From NCBI GenBank assembly GCA_965198675.1, contig OZ240666.1:992001-1056000 (forward strand): DNA of 64,000 nt. The letters are read 5' to 3'. The translations under genes were made by a program, and so were the position numbers. Each line of letters begins with the position of its first letter. The stretch's first letter is position 1. The notes under the pieces were generated by a model. It had not been told where the DNA came from, searched no databases, and was given only the letters and a program-made list of their open reading frames with translations. Below are positions 41,631 through 51,496 of the stretch, in pieces. Source of the DNA: Prochloron sp965198675 (lineage in GTDB: Bacteria; Cyanobacteriota; Cyanobacteriia; Cyanobacteriales; Prochloraceae).

Positions 41631-42761
41631 GTGAAAAGTCAACAATTATTCTCGCCCAGGGGAAGGGCGCAAAGGGGCGCAGGTTGTGCGCCCTTACTGG
41701 TTAATCTCGCCTTTGTATTTGCTAAACCTACTGGTATTAGTACTTATGCAACCAGTCTCTTTCCCTATCTTCAATCTCTGGAACCTACTTTATTAGTAGC
41801 CCAGGACTATCCTAACTATCAATGTTACCCTATTCCTGGTAATTTAACCCCAGAACAAGGGAGACTTGGACATTGGCGCCGCCTCCTTTGGACTCAGTTC
41901 CAACTACCGAGGATATATGAAGAACTAGGAGCAGGTCTCCTGTTCTCTCCGGTTCCAGAAATGCCTTTATATAGTAAATGTCGTGGGGTGGTAACGGTTC
42001 ACGACCTCATTCCGTTGCGTTTCCCCCGACTAACTTCTCCCCTCACTCTTTATTTTCGCTCTATTTTACCTCAAGTACTCAAACAAGCGGAATGTATTAT
42101 CTGTAACTCCACCGCTACAGCGAGAGATATTACTGACTTCTGTGGTATTTCGGACCGTAAAATTGTACCTATTCCCCTAGCTTACAATAGGGAGCACTTC
42201 CACCCTATCACAACAACTCCTCAACAGGGTTACTTCCTCTATATCGGTCGTCATGACCCCTATAAGAACCTCCACCGTTTGATAAGTGCTTTTGGGAAAA
42301 TCCAGAACTGCTCAGACTGTCAACTTTGGCTAGCAGGCTCCCCCGACGGACGTTATACTCCCCAACTGAAGAGCCAAGTAACAGAATTGGGTTTGACGGA
42401 ACGAGTAAAATTCCTGGATTATGTCCCCTATGACCAGTTACCCAGAATTATTGGGGAGGCGATCGCCCTCGTTTTCCCCTCCCTCTGGGAAGGTTTTGGT
42501 CTTCCCGTGCTGGAAGCTATGGCTTGCGGTACCCCTGTCATTACCTCTAACCTCTCTTCTTTACCAGAAGTAGCTGGAAATGCCGCTCTCCTTATTGATC
42601 CTTATAATACTCAGGAAATAGCTGCTGCCATGAAGGCGATCGCCACTGACTCCACTTTGCGTTCCCGTCTCCGTACCCTCAGTCTCCAAAGAGCGAGTCA
42701 ATTTAGCTGGGCAAAAACCGGAGCAGCCACTGTAGCAGTATTACAACAATATTTACCCTAG
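41631..42761 (+). CDS. Glycosyltransferase family 4
   Basis: 376 residues. The GT4 (GT-B fold) C-terminal domain is clear: YFLYIGRHDPYKNLHRLISA, VFPSLWEGFGLPVLEAMACG (donor-site E-x7-E) and PVITSNLSSLPEVAGNAALL. The N-terminal domain has KPTGISTYATSLFPYL. It probably transfers a sugar in surface polysaccharide synthesis. The first ~23 codons are repeat-derived (GGGCGCAAAGGGGCGCAGG), so the native start has been replaced or lies just before LLVNLAFVF. Confidence 0.88.
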   Translation: MKSQQLFSPRGRAQRGAGCAPLLVNLAFVFAKPTGISTYATSLFPYLQSLEPTLLVAQDYPNYQCYPIPGNLTPEQGRLGHWRRLLWTQFQLPRIYEELGAGLLFSPVPEMPLYSKCRGVVTVHDLIPLRFPRLTSPLTLYFRSILPQVLKQAECIICNSTATARDITDFCGISDRKIVPIPLAYNREHFHPITTTPQQGYFLYIGRHDPYKNLHRLISAFGKIQNCSDCQLWLAGSPDGRYTPQLKSQVTELGLTERVKFLDYVPYDQLPRIIGEAIALVFPSLWEGFGLPVLEAMACGTPVITSNLSSLPEVAGNAALLIDPYNTQEIAAAMKAIATDSTLRSRLRTLSLQRASQFSWAKTGAATVAVLQQYLP

Positions 42762-43435
42762 TCTAACCCTTTGCGCCTTTGCGCCTCTGCGCGAGACCAA
42801 ACCTCAAACTCTTCCAATGCTTCAACTGAACCTATTTCCCAGGCTCGCTCTACTGTAGCAGGAATTAACTTGGTAATAGGTAGTGTAGGAAAAGTAGGAC
42901 TGATGTTGGAGGTGATATATTGGCCATTTTCCCATAAGTATATAGTTAGTTTACCACTGTCGTAAATCCAGATTTCTGGAACTTTAATCGCTTTATAAGC
43001 ATCCAAAGATGTTTTGGAGGTTACATCTATTTCTAACGCTAAATCTGGAGGTGGATCCTCAGGTTGAAGTCTACGACGACCTATCATACTCCTATAATTC
43101 TTAATATAAAAACAAGCATCCGGTTCCACTCCTGCTGTACCTTCTTTTTTCAAAGTAGTTGAACCAAAAGGCTGATATTTAATGCCGCAAACTTTCAGGA
43201 GTATTTTCACCATATCTGAGATTAAATCACTTTGTATTTCATGCTCTGATAAAGGAACCATAATTGACAAAGTCCTGTTGCTATAGGCAATCCGTGCAGC
43301 TCTACTTTCTCCTAATTCCTGTAAAATAGACTCAAATTCCTGCCAATTAATATGGGGAATACTCACCACACTACCAGGAACTAATTTCATCTCACTAACT
43401 GCTTTAGCGCCAGGAATTACAGCACTCATAATCAT
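42758..43435 (-). CDS. Uma2 family (DUF820) nuclease-like protein
   Basis: 225 residues. PHINWQEFESILQELGESRA, the domain core GVEPDACFYIKNYRSMIGRR, LALEIDVTSKTSLDAYKAIK and VPEIWIYDSGKLTIYLW follow the Uma2 pattern with catalytic Asp, Glu and a Lys-like position. The C-terminal residues come from a CGCAGAGGCGCAAAGGCGC repeat. It converges with the GT4 gene with a 4-nt overlap of stops. Confidence 0.85.
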   Translation of the reverse strand: MIMSAVIPGAKAVSEMKLVPGSVVSIPHINWQEFESILQELGESRAARIAYSNRTLSIMVPLSEHEIQSDLISDMVKILLKVCGIKYQPFGSTTLKKEGTAGVEPDACFYIKNYRSMIGRRRLQPEDPPPDLALEIDVTSKTSLDAYKAIKVPEIWIYDSGKLTIYLWENGQYITSNISPTFPTLPITKLIPATVERAWEIGSVEALEEFEVWSRAEAQRRKGLD

Positions 43436-43449
43436 AATTTATTCTCCAT

Positions 43450-44427
43450 TCAAACTCTCCTCTCTCTTCTTTCTATCTCTGTGTTGCGGCGTTCAGCGGT
43501 TCCTAAATACTGCTCATAACCCAACTCATCCAATTTCTCTTGCTTGTCTAACACCGACTGAGCTAAACTTAGCCTATATTGTTGCACTTTACCTTGTAAC
43601 TTACCATCACGAGACGCAATAATTTGCACAGCCAGCAATCCTGCATTTTGAGCATTGCCAATAGCCACTGTAGCCACGGGAATACCTCGTGGCATTTGAA
43701 CGATAGAATAAAGAGAATCCACACCTTGTAAATGTTTGGTGGCTACGGGTACCCCAATAACCGGCAGAGGAGTCAAAGATGCCACCATTCCGGGTAAGTG
43801 GGCAGCTCCCCCTGCACCGGCGATAATTACTTTTAGACCCCGCTCATGGGCAGTTTGGGCGTAGATTACCATTCTTTCTGGAGTGCGGTGGGCGGAGATA
43901 ATAGCTACCTCCCAAGGTACATCAAATTCCTTGCAAATAGCGATCGCCCCTTCCATTGTAGGCAGATCCGAATCGCTACCCATAATTATACCAACTAATG
44001 GCTGTTTTTCACTCATCTTACCTCTGACCACAGGTTGATTGGGATTCGCGGGATTGGGTATCAATCTATCCTTGTTACAGTCTACCAGCAAATCTAATTT
44101 TTCTAACACCGTTTGTCCAATTAATACCTCATCCCCCAAAACTAGGGCTTCTTCCACAGTAGATCTTCCTTCCCATTCAATTAAAACTGCGTCGGTTACC
44201 CCTACAGCTTCTTTCCTTCCATCTGCGTAACCCGCAACTCTTTGTTTTCTGATTTCTAAACCCAAGCTTTGCACTATGTGAACCGGAAGCACGGAACAAA
44301 CTGCACCCGGATCCACAATAGCTTCCGTTTCGTACACTCGAACTCCTTCCTGGGCCAATTTTCCTCGACGGGCTAGCATTTCATCCAATGCATTGGTTAA
44401 CTTGACTTTTGCTCGAACTTCACCCAT
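43450..44427 (-). CDS. purE: In-frame fusion: clan AA aspartyl-protease-like domain plus PurE
   Basis: 325 residues from ATG 44427. Residues 1-~135 are a retropepsin-like (clan AA) domain, AIVDPGAVCSVLPVHIVQSL, with catalytic Asp39 but DPGA in place of the usual D(T/S)GA, and a second hairpin GQTVLEKLDLLVD. At Met138 PurE starts: LVGIIMGSDSDLPTMEGAIA, the active-site SAHRTPERM, and GAGGAAHLPGMVAS, the N5-carboxyaminoimidazole ribonucleotide mutase of purine synthesis. The two are joined without a stop. The sequence AGAGGTAAG just before ATG 44016 could let PurE also start independently. The protease-like domain is normally a separate small cyanobacterial protein, so this fusion is unusual. 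Confidence 0.88.
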   Translation of the reverse strand: MGEVRAKVKLTNALDEMLARRGKLAQEGVRVYETEAIVDPGAVCSVLPVHIVQSLGLEIRKQRVAGYADGRKEAVGVTDAVLIEWEGRSTVEEALVLGDEVLIGQTVLEKLDLLVDCNKDRLIPNPANPNQPVVRGKMSEKQPLVGIIMGSDSDLPTMEGAIAICKEFDVPWEVAIISAHRTPERMVIYAQTAHERGLKVIIAGAGGAAHLPGMVASLTPLPVIGVPVATKHLQGVDSLYSIVQMPRGIPVATVAIGNAQNAGLLAVQIIASRDGKLQGKVQQYRLSLAQSVLDKQEKLDELGYEQYLGTAERRNTEIERRERRV

Positions 44428-44484
44428 AATTGTTACTTGTTGTTTGTAGCTGTTGTGAATATTATCGCCCAAAGGAGAGAAACT

Positions 44485-45318
44485 GTGAAATTTATCCCCT
44501 TGACCATACGGGAAAGCAAAACTTGGCGTAGTTTACGCTCCCGCAAGCATGGTTTAGCCGCCCTCACGGATCAAGTCATCATGAACTTCAATTTCTGGGT
44601 GGGTTTACGCTCCAATCATACCCATGTACTTATATATCAAATGGGAAAGGTAGGTTCTAGCTCTCTGTATTCTTCTTTGAGGAACTACTGTCCCGTGGTG
44701 ATTCAATGTCATAGATTGGGAGAGGATGATCGGGATTGGCGAGTTCGTCAACTTTATAAAATGGTATTTTTAGAGAAAAAGCAGCTTCCAATGAAAATTA
44801 TATCCCTGACGCGAGAACCTATCAGTCGCAACATATCTGATTTCTTTCAAAATTTTCAGCGAGATACAGGGGTGCCATATGAACAAAACAATTTTTCTCT
44901 TGAAGACCTAAGAGAAAAGTTTCTCAACAATCACTTTTCCCATAACTGTATCTCCTGGTATACAAATAATATAGTTAATTTATTAAACATAGATGTTTAT
45001 GGGACACCTTTTCCGGAATCGGGAATAGCTACATATAAGAATGACAAGATTGAGCTTTTAGTGATGCGCTCGGAAATAAGTGATGAACAGAAAATTGAAG
45101 CGGTAGAAAAATTTCTGGGAATAGCTAACTTTCAACTCAACAATAGCAATATTGGTGCAAAAAAAGAGTATGCAGAGACTTATAAATTTTTCAAGAAACA
45201 AGTCCAGCTTCCCTTAGACTATATTAATAAAATGTGTGATTCCCAATATTTTCAGCACTTTTATAGCAAAGAAGAAGTTGAGTCCGTGAGAAAAAAATGG
45301 ATCGACAGAATAACTTAA
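44485..45318 (+). CDS. Putative sulfotransferase / capsular polysaccharide synthesis protein
   Basis: 277 residues from a GTG at 44485 preceded by AAAGGAGAG. YQMGKVGSSSLYSSL is a P-loop-like 5'-phosphosulfate (PAPS)-binding motif of sulfotransferases, and IISLTREPISRNISDFFQNF matches the 3'-phosphate motif R-x7-S. The pattern fits the putative capsular polysaccharide synthesis family. It may sulfate an extracellular glycan. A longer start at 44437 is possible but overlaps the divergent purE fusion. Confidence 0.75.
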   Translation: MKFIPLTIRESKTWRSLRSRKHGLAALTDQVIMNFNFWVGLRSNHTHVLIYQMGKVGSSSLYSSLRNYCPVVIQCHRLGEDDRDWRVRQLYKMVFLEKKQLPMKIISLTREPISRNISDFFQNFQRDTGVPYEQNNFSLEDLREKFLNNHFSHNCISWYTNNIVNLLNIDVYGTPFPESGIATYKNDKIELLVMRSEISDEQKIEAVEKFLGIANFQLNNSNIGAKKEYAETYKFFKKQVQLPLDYINKMCDSQYFQHFYSKEEVESVRKKWIDRIT

Positions 45319-45426
45319 TATTAGTTATAATGCGCCCCTACCTTTGCGTCTTTGCGCCTTGGCGCGAGATATTTTATTTATAGTAGCACAGAAAAGGGGC
45401 AGATGGGCAATGCCCACCCTACGAAA

Positions 45427-47487
45427 TTAACCAACCAAACCACTATGTCTGAGTAAAGCTTCTGTTTGGGGTTCCCTTCCTCGGAAGGCTTTAAATACTT
45501 CCATGGGATGCTCACTACCCCCTAATGCTAACACTGTATCTCGGAAGCGTCTCCCGGTAGATGTCATAGCCTCTTCAGAATCCAACCCCGCTTCCTCAAA
45601 GGCAGCAAAAGCATCAGCACTGAGGACTTCTGCCCATTTATAACTATAATACCCAGCGGCGTAGCCTCCGGCAAAGATATGGCCAAAGGCACAGAGGAAG
45701 GCATCTTCGGCTAAGGGAGTCATGACTGTGGTGGTTTGGGCTACCCTTTCCCTCACCTGACTGGGGGTTTCCTCTCCGGAGGGTTCATAACGGTGGTGTA
45801 ACTCCAGATCCACCTGGCTAAAATGGAGTTGGCGCAACATTCCCGAACCGCTCATATAATTCTTGGCTGCCAGTAATTTGTCATAGTAATGCTCTGGTAG
45901 GGTTTCTCCCGTTTCGTAATGTTTAGCCATAGCGAAGAGGGTGGGGCGATGGTAACACCAGTTTTCCATAAACTGGCTGGGCAATTCCACTGCATCCCAT
46001 TCAATATTATTAATTCCCGCTGCCTCGGGATAGTCTACTTGGGTGAGCATATGCTGTAAACCGTGACCAAATTCGTGAAAGAGGGTTTCTACTTCCTCAA
46101 AAGTCATCAAACTGGGTTTATCTCCTAGAGGAGGGGTTTGGTTACAGATTAAATAGGCTACGGGCAGTCTTACTTTCCCTTGTAACTTACCACGTCCAAT
46201 GCAATCATTCATCCAAGCACCACCCCGCTTTTCTTGGGGACGACTGTAGGGATCCAGATAGAAATAGGCAATAATAGAGTCAGTTTCGTCTTTGATTTGA
46301 AAATAGCTCACGTCGGGGTGCCAAACTGGTGCTTTCTGCTCTGCGGGGGTAATAGTGACACCAAAGAGCTGGTTTGCCAAATCAAATAACCCCTGCAATA
46401 CTTGAGGGAGGGGAAAATAAGGACGTAACTCCTCCGCATTAAAGGCAAATTTGGCTTCTCGCTGTTTTTCTGCCCAAAAGCTAATATCCCAATGTTTTAA
46501 ATCCTCATTGCCTGCAAAAGCTTTTAATTGGGCTAATTCTGCCTCAGCAGCATGATAACTAACCCCTCGCAATTCTTCCAGCAATCCTTCTACTGCTTCC
46601 ACATTAGGAGCCATTTTCCGAGCCAGACTCAATTGAGCATAACTCTCAAAACCCAAGATAGTAGCTTTTTCCTGACGCAGTTCCAATATCCTATCTATGA
46701 GGGGATGATTATCTAAGTCTCCGGCACCAGCTCTGGTAACGAAAGCTTTATATAGCTGCTCCCGCAATTGGCTGTTGGTGCTATATTTCATAAAGGGGAT
46801 ATAGCTGGGATAGTCGAGAGTAATAATCCAAGGTCCTGTTTCAGCAGTGGCATTCTCAAACCCAGCATCAATAGCGGCTTGAGCTGCTAAACTGAGGCTA
46901 CTAGGAGGTAAACCATCTACTTCTCCCACTGTAGTGAGTTTCAATTGAAAGGCTTTGGTAGCGTCGAGAACGTTGTTGGAAAACTTAGTGGAAAGTTCGG
47001 CTAATTCCAATTGAATTTCGTTGAACCGTTCTTTTTTCTCCCCTGTCAATCCTACCCCCGATAATTCCCCATCTCGAATCGCCCCTATTACGATTCGCTG
47101 TTGTGCTGAAGTGAGGGAGCGCCAATTTTCCGATTCCCGCAAGGCTTTAAAACCTTGGTGGAGGGGTTGACTTTGACTGAGTTTATTGTAGAACTTCACC
47201 ACTTGGGGCTGTACCGTTTCGTAAGCTTCCCGCAGTTGTGGACTATTTTTCACCCCCATTAAATGACCCACAATACCCCAACTCCAATTTAAACGCTCTT
47301 CCAGCTGGGTTAAGGGTTCCACTAAACCAGTCCAGGTGGGGCTGTACCGTGATTCCAAGTCCCTTAGTTCTGTTTCTAATTCTCCCAGCAGTTGCTCCAG
47401 GGCAGGAACAACATGCTTGGCTTCAATTTCCTCGAAGGGGGGTAGTCCTTTGCCGATTAGTAAAGGATTTGATTCAATTGTTTTCAT
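45427..47487 (-). CDS. prlC: M3 family oligopeptidase A
   Basis: A 686-residue thimet-type metallopeptidase with the zinc site HEFGHGLQHML (HExxH) and the third ligand Glu in the following NNIEWDAVELPSQF. It degrades short peptides, including cleaved signal peptides. Length and N-terminal (GLPPFEEIEAKHVVPALEQL) features are typical. A GTAGGGTGGGC repeat in inverted form lies at its 3' end. Confidence 0.95.
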   Translation of the reverse strand: MKTIESNPLLIGKGLPPFEEIEAKHVVPALEQLLGELETELRDLESRYSPTWTGLVEPLTQLEERLNWSWGIVGHLMGVKNSPQLREAYETVQPQVVKFYNKLSQSQPLHQGFKALRESENWRSLTSAQQRIVIGAIRDGELSGVGLTGEKKERFNEIQLELAELSTKFSNNVLDATKAFQLKLTTVGEVDGLPPSSLSLAAQAAIDAGFENATAETGPWIITLDYPSYIPFMKYSTNSQLREQLYKAFVTRAGAGDLDNHPLIDRILELRQEKATILGFESYAQLSLARKMAPNVEAVEGLLEELRGVSYHAAEAELAQLKAFAGNEDLKHWDISFWAEKQREAKFAFNAEELRPYFPLPQVLQGLFDLANQLFGVTITPAEQKAPVWHPDVSYFQIKDETDSIIAYFYLDPYSRPQEKRGGAWMNDCIGRGKLQGKVRLPVAYLICNQTPPLGDKPSLMTFEEVETLFHEFGHGLQHMLTQVDYPEAAGINNIEWDAVELPSQFMENWCYHRPTLFAMAKHYETGETLPEHYYDKLLAAKNYMSGSGMLRQLHFSQVDLELHHRYEPSGEETPSQVRERVAQTTTVMTPLAEDAFLCAFGHIFAGGYAAGYYSYKWAEVLSADAFAAFEEAGLDSEEAMTSTGRRFRDTVLALGGSEHPMEVFKAFRGREPQTEALLRHSGLVG

Positions 47488-47532
47488 CTACACAAACTCC
47501 CATGTTAATCTATGATATCATAGTAAAAAAGA

Positions 47533-47752
47533 ATGGCAATTGAAGATTTACCAGCAGTTCTGAAGGAAACCAGTCTCGGCACCTCATTGTCGGAGGATGA
47601 ACTGAACCAAGTATTGCAAGCTGGAAGGGGAAGCTGAAGTAATTAAAGGTAATGTTGCACAACAGTTGGCAGTGTGCGGCAAGGGTTCGGTTTTGGGGGA
47701 AATCGGAGTACTGTTAAATATACCCCAAACAGTTACCAGTCACCAGTTACCA
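47533..47752 (+). pseudogene. Cyclic-nucleotide-binding domain remnant
   Basis: MAIEDLPAVLKETSLGTSLS is followed, after a deletion and frame change, by LEGEAEVIKGNVAQQLAVCG and KGSVLGEIGVLLNIPQTVT, which contains the GEIGVL phosphate-binding cassette of CRP-type domains (usually GELAL). Most of the beta-barrel is missing, and the end merges into a CAGTTACCAG repeat. Confidence 0.65.
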
Positions 47753-47780
47753 GTTACCAGAGTTATTGTGGATAGCCTTT

Positions 47781-48566
47781 ATGCCTGAAGTCCAAGACTT
47801 TGCAGCCCTCAGTACTGAAGTTTCATCAATGCTCATAACTTGTTACGAAGCAATCCATGAGGGTGTGCTGATTGAGCGTGAGTCCCGCCAAGATAAAGAA
47901 TTCCCATTTCAGAACTGGTTCAAATCTAGGTTAGAATCTCAAGGGGTTGACTTTGATGAACCTGGTGGTAATACCTATCCCGATTTTCGCCTAGTCCATC
48001 ATCCCCTTGGGTATGAAATTAAGGGACTCGGCTTTCCAGGGCGGGTTAATGATTATGATTGCAATAGCCAGATTCCCCATGGGGTGTACCGAGGTCGAAA
48101 CATCATTTATGTATTTGGGCGTTATCCTTCTCAACCTTCTTCCAACCGTTACAGTGTTCACGATTTGGTATTATGCCATGGTATGCTTTACTATGCGTAG
48201 AATACTTATGTGCATCAAAATAAAAGTGTTCGCGGCATGGGAAGTTACGGTGATATATTACTTCGTGACCGCAAGATGTATGTAGCACCCACCCCGTTTG
48301 GACTCCTTGAAGGAGTCGAAAGACAAATTACCCTTCTTTTACCAGTCTAGTGGTCTGTCCCAGATTCCATAGAAATGGTCGGTGAGATTACGCGCACTGA
48401 GGCTGATCAGTTAATGACTGGCTACAGATTTGATTTGACCACTAATGAATTAATTGTAACTTACAGTGATAACTTCTCTGCTGGTTTTCAACATAGGTTT
48501 CGTGCCTATCGCCCCAAAAATGTTGTAGGTCCAGAGGTAAGACTTTGCAAGGAGTTGAGCACTTGA
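47781..48566 (+). pseudogene. Type II restriction endonuclease-like gene with two in-frame TAG stops
   Basis: A single frame runs from ATG 47781 to TGA 48564-48566, broken only by TAG at 48198 and TAG at 48348. The first part has a PD-(D/E)xK-like pattern: GGNTYPDFRLVHHPLGYEIK with D and ExK. Later parts, RGMGSYGDILLRDRKMYVAP and TRTEADQLMTGYRFDLTTNE, are well-formed protein. Its stop overlaps the methyltransferase start (TGATG), the usual coupling of a restriction-modification pair. Two nonsense mutations should inactivate it. The family is not certain. Confidence 0.75.
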
Positions 48567-49707
48567 TGAAAATAGATACAGCATGCCGACAGGCAACTGT
48601 CGGCTTCACTTTCATAGGTCTTTGTTCAGGAGCAGGTGGTCTTGACTTGGGTTTTGAACTTGCCGGATTCCGTCATCAGCAATCAATGGATACCAATCCA
48701 TGGGCGATCCAAACCCTCTCTCACAATCGTCCCGATTGGTTAGTTTCCCAAGCAGACCTTCATGATTTTTCATTAACAGCAGGCAATGCACCAGATGTTT
48801 TACTTGCGGGAGTGCCCTGTCAAGGGTTCTCTCTTGGTGGCAATCGACAAGATGCAGATCCTCGCAATCAATTGTATAAACAGGTTGTACGAATAGGGAG
48901 AGAAAGTAAACCTCGTGTCATTGTCATTGAGAACGTCCTCAATCTTCGGACAATGAAATGTCCTGAAACTGGCAAGTCATTTTCATTACAAATTACCAAT
49001 GATTTGGAGCAGTGTGGCTACACCGTTTTCCATGACGTATTTAAAATGTGTCATTTTGGGGTTCCCCAAACACGCCGAAGAATTGTCTTCGTTGCCTTTT
49101 ATGATAAACCACCCTCTTGTTACTGTCTACCACAACCAGACTCTTCAGTGACAACAATTCGTTCCATCTTGCCAACAATCATCAATCCATACCCTCACTC
49201 CCAAACCATGAGCCAGTTTGGGGGTTCCAAAGTGCAGTTCATCAGGAAACTGGTTTACCCTTTGCTCTTGATGAGTTAGTTTATCCCGTTCGCTTCTCTC
49301 GTACTGCATCAGATGGACATCCTGTCCGTCGCTATGATGAACCATTCCCAGCAATTGATACAGCAACTGTTTGGGGTTGGGCACAAGGTAATGTGCAAGC
49401 GCGCCGACAACCTAAAAATCGTGTCAATGGGAAGCATATTCCCAATCCCAATGCTAAAGTAACCTTATGGCGTATCAGTGCATCTCGTTTGCGTCCATTT
49501 ACCCACCGCGAATACGCACGGTTACAAACTTTTCCAGATTCTTGGAAGTTTTTAGGTGCCAATAAAAGAGATATTCACCAACAGATTGGTAACGCTGTCC
49601 CAGTTGAGTTTGCCCGTAGACTAGCAGAAAATATACTCCAGGCTCTCAAAAGCATTGATACTTCTGAGCAATTTCCCCTCCATACTCAACAACTGGCGCT
49701 ATTTTGA
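48566..49707 (+). pseudogene. DNA cytosine-C5 methyltransferase, frameshifted
   Basis: Frame 1 (48566-49279) has motif I GLCSGAGGLDLGFE, the catalytic PCQGFS, ENV, and motif VIII QTRRRIVFV. Frame 2 (to 49707) continues HEPVWGFQSAVHQETG, the target-recognition region, REYARLQTFPD and QIGNAVP. The shift is in CTCCCAAACCATGAGCC near 49207-49210, where one inserted base restores continuity. With the neighbouring nuclease it formed a type II restriction-modification system. Without restoration it cannot methylate, consistent with a decayed cassette. Confidence 0.85.
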
Positions 49708-49803
49708 AACATTTTCCATGGCAGTTGCCAGTTCCTTCCGAACGCGATCGCCTTGCGACGCCAGGAGAGGTTTCCGCGCTGCGCCGACGCTTTAACAGCA
49801 AAA

Positions 49804-49840
49804 ACCTCCAAAAATTAGCAGGAAACTAATTTCTGGAGAT
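49804..49840. terminator. Hairpin between methyltransferase and tnpB ends
   Basis: CTCCAAAAATTAG and CTAATTTCTGGAG pair around a short loop. It lies between two convergent genes and can serve both directions, or be a transposon-end structure. Confidence 0.45.
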
Positions 49841-49885
49841 GTCTCTTCCCTGAATCAATTAGGATTGCGCTTTGAGTGACATCCT

Positions 49886-49916
49886 CCCGACGCTGACCCT
49901 ACGGGTACAGCGCGGG
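49886..49916. repeat. CCCGACGCTG...CAGCGCGGG hairpin at the tnpB 3' end
   Basis: CCCG(A)CGCTG pairs with CAGCGCGGG. The same 31-bp sequence occurs at 51697-51727 beyond the tnpB 5' end. Next to it on the minus strand is GATGTCACTCAA, whose TCAA is like the IS200/IS605 right-end cleavage motif. These are likely the subterminal hairpins of the element. Confidence 0.6.
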
Positions 49917-50506
49917 CTTCCCAGCCTTACGATTGGGTATTCCTGCCCCACGCCACTTGTCTAGGTCATAGACCCCCGACAGATCGACTTGACAGGCTGT
50001 TTCCGTTCCCCAGAGTCCCTGGGATACTACATTCTCTAGTCCACGATGCAATACCATTTCTGCTGCTGCATGATCGCGATGCGTCCTATACCCACACTCA
50101 GGACAATGATGCTCCCTGACTTTCAGTTCTTTTTTGACTGTTGTCAGACAGGATGGACAGGTTTGGCTTGTGCCGTTAGGGTTGACTTTGGCAAAGTACA
50201 CCCCACGCTTCCTGCAGACCCATTCCATCAAAGACAAGAACTGGCCAAAAGCAGCATCGACACAGTCTTTTCGCAACATTCCCCGGGTCAACCCCTTGAC
50301 ATTGAGATCTTCAGCAAAAATGGTTTGGGTCTTGTCACAAAGCTGGTGAGCTGCCTTAAGATGAAAGTCTTTACGACGGTTGGCAATGTGATGGTGCATC
50401 TTGGCTACTTTGACCTGCGCCTTCTCCCAGTTCTGAGAACCCTTCTGCTTTCGTGCCGCTCTGCGTTGCAGCAATTTCAGCTTGCGTTGCATCGACTTGA
50501 AGAACT

Positions 50507-50572
50507 TAGGATGCGTTACGCCATAGCTGTCAGCTTTAAACACTCCTCCAGACGTGTGCTAACGCATCCTAC
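50507..50572. repeat. GTAGGATGCGTTA miniature element in tnpB (third insertion)
   Basis: Ends TAGGATGCGTTAC and GCTAACGCATCCTAC. It interrupts the codons between SFQER and KFFKSMQ. The core is nearly identical to that at 15228-15294. Confidence 0.9.
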
Positions 50573-51002
50573 AGACGTTCCTGGAAGCTGCCGTCCGAAA
50601 CGGTCAAGAATCGCTCCAACCCCAGGTCAATCCCGATTGCCCGACCATGAACCGGAGCATCGGGAACCGACACATCCGACTCAATCGTGACAACCACGTA
50701 CCATTGTTTTTTCCGCACCCTAGACAATACTCTGACCTGTTTCACCTTGAACCCATCTGGGATAGGGCGATGCAGGTTGATTAGCACTTCCCCGATTTTC
50801 GGCAACTTGATAGTGAAGCCGTTGATGGGGTTGTTTTTGAACTGGGGAAACACAAAAGACTTGAATTGACCAAATTTCTTGAAGCGTGGGAACCCATGCC
50901 CCCGCTTCTGAAAAGCTTCCCAGGTATCGTGCAGCCGACGAATTGTGGTTTGCAATACCTGAGAATGCACCTTGTCCAAATGAGGGAATTGCTTCTTAGC
51001 CG

Positions 51003-51238
51003 ATAGATTTTAGCTAACAAATCTTGCACTACTGAAACAAGCCAGTAGAGGGGCTATCTCCCAATGCAGTCACTTAGAAAGTAACTGCTCTTTGTTCTAT
51101 TTTGTCAGCTTGGTTATCGCTGTGTTTCCAATATACCTAATTAAAAACCTTTTGGCAATAGGTATTTACTACTAATTTCCAAGGCAGTTTTTAGATTATC
51201 TGCGAGCGAATGTAGCTTTTTGTTAGCAAATCAACCAC
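51003..51238. mobile_element. ~236-bp MITE, copy A, in tnpB
   Basis: Bounded by GATTTTAGCTAACAAAT on one side and TTGTTAGCAAATC on the other, imperfect inverted repeats. It contains GGGCTATCTCCCAATGCAGT and CACTTAGAAAGT, shared with copy B in the RTX gene (53325-53638). There is no open frame of note. It separates two TnpB-coding stretches. Confidence 0.8.
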
Positions 51239-51366
51239 TGTGTATCAACCTTGGGTAGGTTGTTTTGCTGACGGTGATAGGACGGGAACGGTTCATCAGC
51301 CGGAATTATGTATTCCTTCTCCAACGAACACCGCTCTACCGAACACTTACGCGAAACAATCCAGTC

Positions 51367-51496
51367 CGTAGGATGCGTTAGCTGTCGTAGGATGCGTTAG
51401 CACACGTCTGGAGGAGTGTTTAAGGCTGACAGCTATGGCGTAACGCATCGTACTAGCAGTAACAAGGCAGAATTTATCAGCGTAACGCATCCTACG
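51367..51496. repeat. GTAGGATGCGTTA compound element in tnpB (first insertion)
   Basis: Two tandem or nested units with ends CGTAGGATGCGTTA and CGTAACGCATCCTACG. The inner core CCAGACGTGTGC...GACAGCTATGGC is the inverted form of the 15228 copy. It interrupts tnpB after codon ~40. Confidence 0.85.

Noticed and set aside
48007..48285. A 92-codon frame in the nuclease gene
   Set aside because: It is in another frame; the nuclease frame holds the coherent protein on both sides of its TAG codons.
50046..50690. A 214-codon plus-strand frame
   Set aside because: It is antisense to TnpB and crosses an inserted miniature element.
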